From contig NZ_LR760298.1 in NCBI RefSeq assembly GCF_902806445.1, forward strand, positions 1,302,001-1,366,000: a stretch of DNA of 64,000 bases. The letters run 5' to 3'. Below, in pieces: positions 54,002-61,737 of this stretch. The notes beneath the pieces are model-generated. The model was not told the origin of the DNA, ran no database searches, and worked only from the letters and a program-made list of their open reading frames with translations. The translations under genes were made by a program, and so were the position numbers. The stretch comes from Listeria sp. PSOL-1 (GTDB taxonomy: Bacteria; Bacillota; Bacilli; Lactobacillales; Listeriaceae). Position 1 is the stretch's first letter. Every line of letters begins with the position of its first letter.

Positions 54002-54325
54002 GTGAATAAAAAAGAACGGTTCTTCTGGCGTTTCATTCCAATTGTTCTTATCTTCTATTTACTTCCTCTTTTTATTCAGGATGGTGGAAATGATATGATC
54101 ATACTAGGCATCATCATTCCAGCTGCTTTATTATTTATTAACCTCTTATATCGTATTATTTTTCATTTTAACTGGGTATTTCCACTTGTAAGTAGTTTAT
54201 TATTTATTCCTGCTATTTTCATTTATTTAAATGGTACAGCTTGGTTTTATGTTATCATTTATTTTATTGTAGGGCTGATTGGAAATGGTCTTTGCTCTTT
54301 AATCAAAAAAAACCAGAAATCATAA
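54002..54325 (+). CDS. Small four-span membrane protein
   Basis: 107 residues, mostly hydrophobic, with about four spans (10-25, 30-48, 55-73 and 77-97) and charged ends (MNKKERFFWR at the start, KKNQKS at the end). GTG start with AAGGGAGATG upstream. No family recognised. 45 bases after the beta-rich protein in the same direction, so it is the last gene of the cassette. Size and topology would fit an immunity or accessory membrane protein, but that is only inference. Confidence 0.6.
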   Translation: MNKKERFFWRFIPIVLIFYLLPLFIQDGGNDMIILGIIIPAALLFINLLYRIIFHFNWVFPLVSSLLFIPAIFIYLNGTAWFYVIIYFIVGLIGNGLCSLIKKNQKS

Positions 54326-54344
54326 ATTCGATTTCTGGTTTTTT
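54307..54344. terminator. Bidirectional terminator between the cassette and yheA
   Basis: 15-bp arms AAAAAACCAGAAATC and GATTTCTGGTTTTTT with an eight-base loop. The left arm lies in the last codons of the 107-residue gene. The A run and T run allow use in both directions. Confidence 0.9.
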
Positions 54345-54346
54345 GA

Positions 54347-54703
54347 TTATTTTTCTTCACTTGTATTATACAGATCCTGTAGCGGAGCCATAATAATACG
54401 ATTTAAATCATTGATAATCGTGCTCATTGCTTGTTCTTTTTCCATAAGACGTAAGATATGTTCGTTTTTTTGAACCTCTTCAGCCACTTTTTGAGCAAGC
54501 TCGACTGTTTCATCGTCAATTTCTTGGCCTGACATTTGTTTTTCTTGAATATTTACTTGTACTTCACGGAAATGATCAAATTTTGCTTTTGCTTCTTTAT
54601 CTTCGTTTACTTTTTGGTAGGCATCTTGTAAATCTTTGAATTCAGCTGTATCACGAATTCCTCGATCTAAGCTATGTGCCAAGTCATAAATATTTTCACT
54701 CAT
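54347..54703 (-). CDS. yheA: YheA, YlbF/YmcA-family protein
   Basis: 118-residue all-helical protein of the YlbF/YmcA (DUF964) family. It starts [49 protein letters not shown]. It lacks the cysteine-rich tail seen in YlbF at 33 kb, as B. subtilis YheA does. The family core in YlbF and YmcA works with RNase Y; the role of YheA is not established. Ends next to a bidirectional terminator. Confidence 0.9.
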   Translation of the reverse strand: MSENIYDLAHSLDRGIRDTAEFKDLQDAYQKVNEDKEAKAKFDHFREVQVNIQEKQMSGQEIDDETVELAQKVAEEVQKNEHILRLMEKEQAMSTIINDLNRIIMAPLQDLYNTSEEK

Positions 54704-54780
54704 GATTAAAATCCTCCAGATACTTAAATTTGTTCTACTTTAACACTATAACAAAAGTAGGTATGAGACGCTAGTTAAAA

Positions 54781-56145
54781 TTAACGGTTCGTCATTTTAA
54801 GTGGATCAACCCACTTGTCAAAATCAACTTCACTTACATAACCTGAAAGAATCGCAGCTTTCTTTAAAGTTAAATCTTTTTGATAGGCCATTTTTGCAAT
54901 TTCAGCAGCTTTTTCATAGCCAATATGTGGGTTTAAAGCAGTGACTAGCATTAGTGATTGTTTTACTTTTTCTTGAATGACACGCTCATTAGCAGTCAGT
55001 CCTGATAGACAGTGGATATTAAACGAATGTATCGCATCTTTTAACAACCTAACAGATTGTAAAAAATTATGAATGATCACTGGCTTATATACATTCAATT
55101 CAAATTGTCCTTGGCTAGCGGCAAACTGAATGGTTGTATCATTACCAGCAACTTGAGCAGCGACCATTGTTACTGCTTCACATTGCGTTGGATTGACTTT
55201 TCCTGGCATGATGGAACTACCTGGTTCATTTGCAGGTAGTTCAATTTCACCAATGCCACTACGCGGTCCGCTAGCTAATAGTCGCACGTCATTTGCAATT
55301 TTCGCAAGATCGGCGGCCAAACTTCGGATAGCGCCGTGAACAAAATTTAACGGACTATGACTTGTTAGGGCAAAAAATTTATTCTCACTTGATGTAAATG
55401 GGACACCAAGCTGACGTTCTAATTCTTTGGAAACCGAAACACCAAATGTTTTAGATGCGTTAAGACCTGTTCCAACAGCCGTTCCACCAATTGCAAGTGG
55501 CAATAGTTTAGGCAAGCTTGTTTGAATGAAATCCGCATCATTTTCTAACATCGCACACCAACCACTAATTTCCTGACCAAGCGTAAGCGGCGTAGCATCT
55601 TGTAAATGAGTTCTACCAATTTTGACAACATCCATATATTTTTCACTTTTTTCATGCAAGACTTTTTTTAAAGCAATGATTTTTGGTAAAAGTTCTTCGC
55701 TAACAGCTTGGTAAGCAGCGATATGCATAGCTGTTGGAAACGTATCATTTGAGCTTTGAGACTGATTGACATCATCGTTTGGATGAACTTTTTCACCAGC
55801 ATATTCGCTTGCTAGATGTGCAATCACTTCATTGACATTCATATTGCTTTGTGTTCCACTCCCCGTTTGATAAATAACTAATGGAAAGTGATCATCAAGT
55901 TCACCGCTTGTAATTTGGGCACATACTTTGTGAATCGCTTTTCTTTTATTTAAAGATAGTTTGCCTTCCGCCATATTTACGGTTGCACAAGCTTTTTTTA
56001 ATTCAGCGAGTGCATAAATAACAGCAAGTGGCATTTTTTCTTCTCCTATTTTAAAATTACGGCGACTGCGCTCAGTTTGTGCACCCCAATATTTCGCTTG
56101 ATCAACTTCAATTTGCCCAATGGTATCATATTCTATTCGCTTCAA
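54781..56145 (-). CDS. fumC: Class II fumarate hydratase
   Basis: Interconverts fumarate and malate without Fe-S. The start is placed at a TTG ([27 protein letters not shown]) with AAGGGGTG six bases upstream. A GTG 21 bases earlier lacks such a site. 454 residues, normal for the class. Signatures are [35 protein letters not shown] and the superfamily motif [16 protein letters not shown]. It lies 24 bases downstream of the PBP gene. Confidence 0.95.
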   Translation of the reverse strand: MKRIEYDTIGQIEVDQAKYWGAQTERSRRNFKIGEEKMPLAVIYALAELKKACATVNMAEGKLSLNKRKAIHKVCAQITSGELDDHFPLVIYQTGSGTQSNMNVNEVIAHLASEYAGEKVHPNDDVNQSQSSNDTFPTAMHIAAYQAVSEELLPKIIALKKVLHEKSEKYMDVVKIGRTHLQDATPLTLGQEISGWCAMLENDADFIQTSLPKLLPLAIGGTAVGTGLNASKTFGVSVSKELERQLGVPFTSSENKFFALTSHSPLNFVHGAIRSLAADLAKIANDVRLLASGPRSGIGEIELPANEPGSSIMPGKVNPTQCEAVTMVAAQVAGNDTTIQFAASQGQFELNVYKPVIIHNFLQSVRLLKDAIHSFNIHCLSGLTANERVIQEKVKQSLMLVTALNPHIGYEKAAEIAKMAYQKDLTLKKAAILSGYVSEVDFDKWVDPLKMTNR

Positions 56146-56169
56146 ACGATTCACCCCTTCTTTCACTAA

Positions 56170-58245
56170 TTACCAAGAATCAATCCACTTATTAATGCTG
56201 TCTGTCACCTTTCCTCCGAACTCTTTCACTTTATCTGCCCCGCCTTTGATTGACTCCCAGAAATCATTTTTTGTTTCCTTTTGTTTCTCTTCTTTTGAGT
56301 TTTGTGATGCACTTTTTGTATCAAAGTCAGCTGCTTTTTGGTAACGCAAACCACTTTTCATTACATAGTGGGCTAAGCTTGAAACACCGGCTGAACTATT
56401 TGTTGTGAGGTAGTGTTCCTTATCCGTTTTATCAAATCCCATCCACACAGAGCCAACAAGGTCTGGTGTATAGCCAATGAACCACTGATCTTTTGTTCCG
56501 GTATTATTGTATGGGATTTGCGTTGAACCAGTCTTACCAGCCATTTCATAGCCAGCAACAGAAGCATTTTGTCCCGTACCACTTTTAACTACATCAAGGA
56601 GCATGGATGTCATGCTATCAGCGACTTTTTTAGAAATAATTTGTTTCGTTGTTGGTTTGTTCTCGTAAATAACTTTTCCTGATGGATCGACAATTTTTCT
56701 GATAATATAGGATTCGGGTTTTTGACCTTGATTTGCAAATGTTGCATAGGCTGCTGCCATCTCTACTGGTGAAGCCCCTCTGCTTAATCCACCTAGAGCA
56801 AGACCTAGCGTACGGTCACTAGCTTCTAGTGGGATCCCGAATTTTTTAGCTGACTTATAGCCTTTGTCAATACCGATTTGATCAAGGAGCCACACAGCCG
56901 GTGCATTAATTGAATTTGAGACCGCTTGATACATTGGGACTTCACCACGGTAAACGCCGCCAACATTCGTAGGTGTATAATTTCCTTTGTAAGTTTTCTT
57001 TTCATCTTTTAATTTCGAATCCACTTTATATCCGTCTTCAAGCGCCGGAGCATAAACAGCGAGTGGCTTCATTGTCGAACCAGGTTGAGCTTTCATTTGT
57101 GTTGCACGATTAAAGCCTCTAAACGTATGCTTACCACGGCCACCAACAAGCGCGCGAATGCCTCCTGTTTTTGGATCCATTAATACCGCCCCTGACTGTA
57201 CTTCTTTCCCGTCGCTAGCATTGCTTGGGAAAAGGTAGTCGTTGGCGTAAACACCTTCTAGTGATGTTTGATAATTTTGGTCTAATTCCGTATAAATTTG
57301 ATAGCCTTTTTTCATGATTTCATCTTGCGTAAGATCGGCCTTGGCAATGGCCTCATTAATGATGGCATCTGTGTACCATGGATATTTATTTTGCATTGGG
57401 TCTTTACTTTTATTGTTTAAAGCGATCTTTGTTTCCAAATATTGGTTATAATCTGCTGTTGAAATTTTCCCGGTTTCTTTCATTGCTTTTAGTACCATAT
57501 TTCGTCGCTTCGTTGCTTTTTCCATGTGTTTATACGGATCATATGCGCTTGGTGCTTGAAGGAGACCCGCAACTGTGGCAGCTTCTGGAACATCTAAATC
57601 AGAAGCGTGCTTGCCAAAGTATTTCAAAGAAGCATTTTCGATTCCCCATTCACCATTACCAAAATAAGAACGGTTAAGATACATCTCTAAAATTTCATCT
57701 TTTGAATATGTTTTTTCAATTTCACGTGCCATGAATAATTCTTTTGCTTTACGCGTAAAGGACTGTTCTTGACTAAGTAAGGCATTTTTGGCTAATTGTT
57801 GTGTAATGGTACTTCCGCCTCCAGTAATCCCACCTGTTGAAACAAGGCCAAACGCTGAACGCATAATTCCCTTTATATCAAAGCCTTTGTGCTTATAGAA
57901 ATCTCTATCTTCAATAGAAACCACAGCATTTTGGATGTTTTTTGAAACTTTATTGATTTTTACAAATGTGGCGTCAGTACTTGACAATTCACCTGCTTTA
58001 TCTCCATCTTTATCATAGATCGTTGTTGCTGTTTCAAGCCCTTTTTTAAGCGCTTCAATATCTGAGGATTTCGCTAAGATAACAAGATAAATAATAAAGC
58101 CTAAAATGACGATTAAGACCGTTAAAATAATGATTTTAACAATATGACGGTTTTTTAAAAAACGCCTGAATTTACGCCAGCCTATTCCTATCCATTTTGC
58201 AATAAAATGAAAAAAAAGACCGATCAGTTGCTTAAACTTTTGCAA
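56170..58245 (-). CDS. Class A penicillin-binding protein (PBP1A type)
   Basis: Bifunctional peptidoglycan glycosyltransferase and transpeptidase, 691 residues. A basic cytoplasmic N-terminus, one span at about 36-58, then the GT51 domain at about 70-250 with catalytic EDRDFYKHKGFD and GGSTITQQLAKN. The transpeptidase motifs are STMK (in PGSTMKPLAVYAP), SNS (AVSNSINAPAV) and KTGS (AGKTGSTQIPYNN). The tail is charged. TTG start with AGGAG six bases upstream. By position and neighbours it corresponds to what I recall as Listeria PBPA2 (PBP4), but that name is not provable from this window. Confidence 0.93.
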   Translation of the reverse strand: MQKFKQLIGLFFHFIAKWIGIGWRKFRRFLKNRHIVKIIILTVLIVILGFIIYLVILAKSSDIEALKKGLETATTIYDKDGDKAGELSSTDATFVKINKVSKNIQNAVVSIEDRDFYKHKGFDIKGIMRSAFGLVSTGGITGGGSTITQQLAKNALLSQEQSFTRKAKELFMAREIEKTYSKDEILEMYLNRSYFGNGEWGIENASLKYFGKHASDLDVPEAATVAGLLQAPSAYDPYKHMEKATKRRNMVLKAMKETGKISTADYNQYLETKIALNNKSKDPMQNKYPWYTDAIINEAIAKADLTQDEIMKKGYQIYTELDQNYQTSLEGVYANDYLFPSNASDGKEVQSGAVLMDPKTGGIRALVGGRGKHTFRGFNRATQMKAQPGSTMKPLAVYAPALEDGYKVDSKLKDEKKTYKGNYTPTNVGGVYRGEVPMYQAVSNSINAPAVWLLDQIGIDKGYKSAKKFGIPLEASDRTLGLALGGLSRGASPVEMAAAYATFANQGQKPESYIIRKIVDPSGKVIYENKPTTKQIISKKVADSMTSMLLDVVKSGTGQNASVAGYEMAGKTGSTQIPYNNTGTKDQWFIGYTPDLVGSVWMGFDKTDKEHYLTTNSSAGVSSLAHYVMKSGLRYQKAADFDTKSASQNSKEEKQKETKNDFWESIKGGADKVKEFGGKVTDSINKWIDSW

Positions 58246-58372
58246 TATGATCTCCTAACTTTCTTAAATAAAGTCTCAGCTTCTAAAATTTTTGCTGGTT
58301 ATCAATTATTTTACGCCAAAATTTCGTTTTATGCTACCTTCTTAAGTATGAATTTTTATTTGTCAAAAAAGC

Positions 58373-58398
58373 GTTTCCTATTTATTTAAAATGGGTAA
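58373..58398 (+). promoter_or_regulatory. Sigma-B promoter
   Basis: GTTT (58373-58376), 16 bases, GGGTAA (58393-58398). This fits the general-stress sigma-B pattern GTTT-N14-16-GGGTAA/T. It lies 65 bases before the arsenate-reductase-like gene. The matching gene in L. monocytogenes (lmo2230, from memory) is a well-known sigma-B target, which supports the call. Confidence 0.8.
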
Positions 58399-58462
58399 AG
58401 ACAAGAGGCGTTATCGTTATAGCGTAACAAATTGATGAACCATGTCAGAAAGGACTTGAAAC

Positions 58463-58888
58463 ATGACCCATAAGCTAATTTATTTTTTATCACAATCACG
58501 TAGTCGTAGCATGATTGCTGAAGCTTGGGCTAAAAAACTTTCGCTTGGGGACGTTACATTTATTAGTGGATCGTGGCTTAACGCAAAAAAAACGCCTTTT
58601 GCTGATGATGCGCTTCAAGAATTTTCGATTGATCCTCCAGCTAGTCTATCTTTCCCGCCAAGCAATGAACTGCTTAGAGATGTGGATTTAATTATTACGA
58701 TTTATGATTCCACGCATGAATTGGCACCTGGTTTTCCTGATGCCATGATGGAAAAAGTCAGTTATTGGGATATTGAGGACCCAGAGCAAGAAAAAGAGCC
58801 ATCATCTAGATGGGCAAGCTATCAAAAAGTTTGTGATCATATCGCACTATCTGTAAAAAATCTTGAGCAGCATTTAATTGAAGCTTAA
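58463..58888 (+). CDS. Arsenate-reductase/LMW-phosphatase-like protein without catalytic cysteine
   Basis: 141 residues with the fold signature of the low-molecular-weight phosphatase/ArsC family. The N-terminal strand and P-loop (KLIYFLSQSRSRSMIAEAWAKK) align with the family's CTGNSCRSQMAEA pattern, but the catalytic Cys is replaced: six residues before the conserved R is Leu, followed by Ser. The protein has only one cysteine (near 126). The aspartate region reads DLIITIYD and WDIEDPEQ. It therefore probably lacks phosphatase or arsenate reductase activity and may bind a ligand or protein. Sigma-B promoter upstream, terminator downstream, so monocistronic. Confidence 0.82.
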   Translation: MTHKLIYFLSQSRSRSMIAEAWAKKLSLGDVTFISGSWLNAKKTPFADDALQEFSIDPPASLSFPPSNELLRDVDLIITIYDSTHELAPGFPDAMMEKVSYWDIEDPEQEKEPSSRWASYQKVCDHIALSVKNLEQHLIEA

Positions 58889-58899
58889 AAGCGAAGTTC

Positions 58900-58933
58900 A
58901 CTCCCTAAAACTCATTCTTAGGGAGTTTTTTTA
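58900..58933 (+). terminator. Terminator of the arsenate-reductase-like gene
   Basis: ACTCCCTAA (58900-58908) and TTAGGGAGT (58918-58926), a perfect 9-bp stem with nine-base loop, followed by seven more T. Twelve bases after the stop codon. Confidence 0.93.
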
Positions 58934-58949
58934 TTTGCACTAAAAATAA

Positions 58950-58978
58950 TTGTTTTATTAACTGAACTCTATTATAAT
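58950..58978 (+). promoter_or_regulatory. Sigma-A promoter of the CNNM-type transporter leader
   Basis: TTGTTT (58950-58955), exactly 17 bases, TATAAT (58973-58978). Transcription would start near 58985, about 200 bases before the transporter start codon. Confidence 0.75.
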
Positions 58979-59002
58979 TTAAAATGAGTATCAAAAAATG
59001 TT

Positions 59003-59187
59003 AGGAGGGAATATTCCAATGGGGCAGAACAACGAAACACGTCATTGAAAACAAATTGCTTAATGAGAGTATTTTCTCCACTAAAAATACATTCTTCCTT
59101 AAGTAACACGCATCATTTTTTATGTACAAACTTGATTATTCTAGGAGGTGTTTGCCGCACTAGGTTCAAATCTAAGGCGGCCAATTA
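59003..59187 (+). promoter_or_regulatory. Long leader with nine-codon ORF and late GC-rich hairpin
   Basis: The roughly 200-base leader starts with a strong ribosome site and a nine-codon ORF. It ends in a hairpin (GCCGC with GCGGC, about 59155-59182) next to the transporter start codon. A second strong ribosome-like AGGAGGTG at 59144-59151 lacks a good start codon. The whole suggests translation-dependent control of the transporter, possibly by Mg2+ or amino acid supply. I could not match it to the M-box or yybP-ykoY riboswitch consensus. Confidence 0.5.
59019..59048 (+). CDS. Putative nine-residue leader peptide
   Basis: ATG GGG CAG AAC AAC GAA ACA CGT CAT TGA, encoding MGQNNETRH. AGGAGGG at 59003-59009 gives a near-ideal ribosome site nine bases upstream, better than most genes in the window. 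It begins about 35 bases after the predicted transcription start. A regulatory upstream ORF is likelier than a functional peptide. Unconfirmed. Confidence 0.45.
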   Translation: MGQNNETRH

Positions 59188-60492
59188 TTGATATTAACCA
59201 TTAAATTTTTAATCATAGCTTTACTAATCGGGGTTTCAGCCTTTTTCGTAGCTACTGAATTTGCTATTGTAAAAATGCGACCAAGCCGTTTAGATCAGCT
59301 AATATCAGAAGGAAACAAACGTGCAAACTTGGCGCGCCATATTTATAATCATTTAAATGCTTATTTATCTGCTTGCCAGCTTGGGATCACAATCAGTTCA
59401 CTCGGACTTGGTTGGTTAGGTGAGTCAACTGTAGAAGCAGCTCTCCACCCACTTTTTGCACTCTTAAAAATACCTAATTCTGCTGTCACACTTATTTCAT
59501 TCATTATCGCTTTTATCATCATTACCTTTTTACATGTCGTTGTTGGAGAGCTTGTTCCTAAAACGCTTGCTATTGATAAAACAGAATCTGTGGCACTCAC
59601 TGTAGCTCGCCCACTGCATCTTTTTTATAAAGTCATGTTCCCGTTCATTTGGTTACTGAATGAATCTTCTGTTTTAATCTCGAAAGCATTTGGCTTGGAG
59701 CCCGCTACTGAACATGAAATTGCCCATACAGAAGAAGAGCTCAAAATCATTGTTGGTGAAAGTTATAAAAGCGGAGAAATTAACCAATCAGAGTTTAGCT
59801 ATGTGAATAAAATATTTGATTTCGATGAACGGATGGCCAAGGAAGTAATGATTCCACGCACTGAGATTATTACCGTCGATTCTGGACAAACGATTGCCCA
59901 ATTATCCGAGATTATGGAAAATGAACGCTACACGCGTTACCCAGTCATTGACGGAGATAAAGATCACATTATCGGTGTATTAAATTTAAAGGAAATTCTC
60001 TCAGCATATGTCAAACATGGTTTCAATCCTGACTTTAACATCGATCCATATATTAAACCAATTATCCGAGTAATCGAGACCATCCCGATCAAGGAACTAC
60101 TCATTCGGATGCAAAAAGAACGCACTCATATTGCGATTTTGCTTGATGAATACGGGGGGACTTCTGGTTTAGTTACAGTAGAAGATATCGTTGAAGAAAT
60201 CGTTGGTGATATTCGCGATGAATTTGATGCCGATGAAATTCCTGAGATTCGAAAAATAAAAGATGGGCATTATATTGTTGATGCTAAGCTACTAATTGAT
60301 GAAGTAAATAATATCCTTGGTACCGATATCGAGGAAGATGAGGTAGATACGATCGGTGGCTGGTTCTTGACACAAAATTATGAAGTTGAAATTGGCGATG
60401 AACTTGAATACGGCGGATATATCTTCCGAGTGAAACAAGCCGAACCTCACCATATCGAATATTTGGAAATTGTAAAAAAGGCAAATAGTTAA
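59188..60492 (+). CDS. CNNM/CorC-type membrane protein (DUF21-CBS-CorC_HlyC), probable Mg2+ exporter
   Basis: 434 residues. The DUF21/CNNM membrane domain is at about 1-190 (FVATEFAIVKMRPSRLDQLISEGNKRANLARHI, VVGELVPKTLAIDK). A pair of CBS domains follows at about 205-330 (MIPRTEIITVDSGQTIAQL, HIAILLDEYGGTSGLVTVEDIVEEIVGDIRDEFD). The CorC_HlyC domain is at about 345-425. Relatives YhdP (Bacillus), MpfA (Staphylococcus) and CorC promote Mg2+ export, often mislabelled hemolysins. Start is TTG with AAGGCGG about nine bases upstream. Preceded by an unusual leader with a nine-codon ORF. Confidence 0.9.
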   Translation: MILTIKFLIIALLIGVSAFFVATEFAIVKMRPSRLDQLISEGNKRANLARHIYNHLNAYLSACQLGITISSLGLGWLGESTVEAALHPLFALLKIPNSAVTLISFIIAFIIITFLHVVVGELVPKTLAIDKTESVALTVARPLHLFYKVMFPFIWLLNESSVLISKAFGLEPATEHEIAHTEEELKIIVGESYKSGEINQSEFSYVNKIFDFDERMAKEVMIPRTEIITVDSGQTIAQLSEIMENERYTRYPVIDGDKDHIIGVLNLKEILSAYVKHGFNPDFNIDPYIKPIIRVIETIPIKELLIRMQKERTHIAILLDEYGGTSGLVTVEDIVEEIVGDIRDEFDADEIPEIRKIKDGHYIVDAKLLIDEVNNILGTDIEEDEVDTIGGWFLTQNYEVEIGDELEYGGYIFRVKQAEPHHIEYLEIVKKANS

Positions 60493-60565
60493 TCGTAACA
60501 ATCTGGGACATCACGCGATTCAGCTCTATTTTTTAAGAAAACCCGATTTAAAAATTTAGCTTTCA

Positions 60566-60706
60566 AACACGACAGATCGAGCGAAAATGTTTGTATTTAA
60601 AAGGTTTGCCAGAATCCGGAGCGTACGACTGTACGTGAAAACCCGGAAGTCTGGCAAACCTTTTTAATTGCGAGCACTTGTCGCCGATTTATTTTGTGTA
60701 TGTTCC
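60566..60706 (+). repeat. Dispersed palindrome copy B (about 141 bp)
   Basis: Between the convergent CNNM-type and PlcR-like genes. Inner arms AAAAGGTTTGCCAGA (60599-60613) and its perfect complement (60650-60664) enclose CCGG/CCGG and CGTAC/GTACG stems, so nearly the whole element can fold. Ends: ACACGACAGATCGAGCG on the left and TTGTCGCCGATTTATTTTG then TATGTTCC on the right. It is the opposite orientation of copy A and aligns with it end to end. Confidence 0.85.
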
Positions 60707-60749
60707 TGACTCTTTATTTTGTCAGCAAAATGAGCAAACTAAAATATTC

Positions 60750-61613
60750 TTATTTGCATATCTTATCCCAATTTTTCTTTTGCCAAATTAACTCATTTGT
60801 AAACTTCGGTTGATCTACGTGCTCTGACAGCTCAATCGCAACGTTTATACGCTTCATTCCAATTTGTTTGCGTCCCATCTGCAAAAAAAGCAAACCTGAT
60901 TTAAAAAGTAAAGCGGTTAAATTAAATGTATTATTTTGACGCTTACAACACTCTATCCCTAAATTAACATACTCAATGGCTGTTAATCGCTCATCTTGTT
61001 TAGCGTAACAAGTAGCAATATTTAAAAAAACAGTGGGTAAATTAATATTTCGTTGTTCGCTTTCTGTAATTTGGTTTAATTTTTGTAATACATAATTTAG
61101 AGTTGTCAACATTTTGATTTCTTCCGAGCGCTCAGCATGGATTGCTGCCAAGTAGCTTTCAATCAATAAGTTAAATACTTGATCTTCTCCCTTCCAAAAC
61201 GCCTCTGCTTTCAAAAAATTGGCCAGCGCCTCTTTTTGATTCTTCTTATAATAAAGTTCCGTAACACCAAGAAAAAAATAATAATAGCTTTCTTCACGGT
61301 AGGCTTCAAAAGTAGTAAATGTTTTTTTATGCAAAAGCGTATACATCATTTCAACATCATTTTTTTGATATAGTGAAAATAAGTTTTGCTTAAGGGTAAT
61401 AAGCGGTGATGCAAGTTCTGTATAACTTAAAAGGTCATCAACTGTGACACCAAGTTTTTGACAAAGATTATGAACAATTAATATGCTTGGAATTTCAATC
61501 CCTTGTTCAATGCGACTTAATAAACTTTGTGAGCATACTCCTTCTGCTAGTTGTTTTTGGGTCCATTCGCGATTAGTACGCAATCTTTTAATTCGTTTTC
61601 CCATTTGATCCAT
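60750..61613 (-). CDS. PlcR/Rgg-like (RRNPP) transcriptional regulator
   Basis: 287 residues from MDQMGKRIKRLRTNREWTQKQLAEGVCSQSLLSRIEQG; AAAGGGTG lies upstream, and a GTG at 61622 overlaps it. The N-terminal XRE helix-turn-helix covers about 5-60. Residues 75-285 are helical TPR-like repeats (ESYYYFFLGVTELYYKKNQKEALANFLKAEAFW, TAIEYVNLGIECCKRQNNTFN), the peptide-binding architecture of PlcR, PrgX and Rgg. No PapR-like peptide gene is evident next to it. A 22-base inverted repeat just upstream is a likely autoregulatory site. Divergent from lipM. Confidence 0.85.
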   Translation of the reverse strand: MDQMGKRIKRLRTNREWTQKQLAEGVCSQSLLSRIEQGIEIPSILIVHNLCQKLGVTVDDLLSYTELASPLITLKQNLFSLYQKNDVEMMYTLLHKKTFTTFEAYREESYYYFFLGVTELYYKKNQKEALANFLKAEAFWKGEDQVFNLLIESYLAAIHAERSEEIKMLTTLNYVLQKLNQITESEQRNINLPTVFLNIATCYAKQDERLTAIEYVNLGIECCKRQNNTFNLTALLFKSGLLFLQMGRKQIGMKRINVAIELSEHVDQPKFTNELIWQKKNWDKICK

Positions 61614-61639
61614 TAGATACACCCTTTAATTTTATTAAA

Positions 61640-61661
61640 TATGCAAATAATCATTTGAATA
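61640..61661. promoter_or_regulatory. Inverted repeat operator candidate upstream of the PlcR-like gene
   Basis: TATGCAAAT-AATC-ATTTGAATA: two 9-base arms with one mismatch. It resembles the PlcR box (TATG-N-AA..TT-N-CATA) but with four extra central bases. It lies 27 bases upstream of the regulator start and 77 before lipM. Confidence 0.55.
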
Positions 61662-61737
61662 AAACCTTAACTTTTGATTACAATTAATTTTAGCAAATAT
61701 TTTACCAATAGGCAATTATATAATGGGGGGATAAAAT

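Noticed and set aside
58981-59187. M-box or yybP-ykoY riboswitch upstream of the CNNM-type gene
   Set aside because: The leader lacks the conserved motifs of both classes that I know; only a small ORF and a late hairpin are evident.
60493-60749. PapR-like signalling peptide gene next to the PlcR-like regulator
   Set aside because: No short ORF with ribosome site and signal sequence was found; most of the gap is palindrome copy B.
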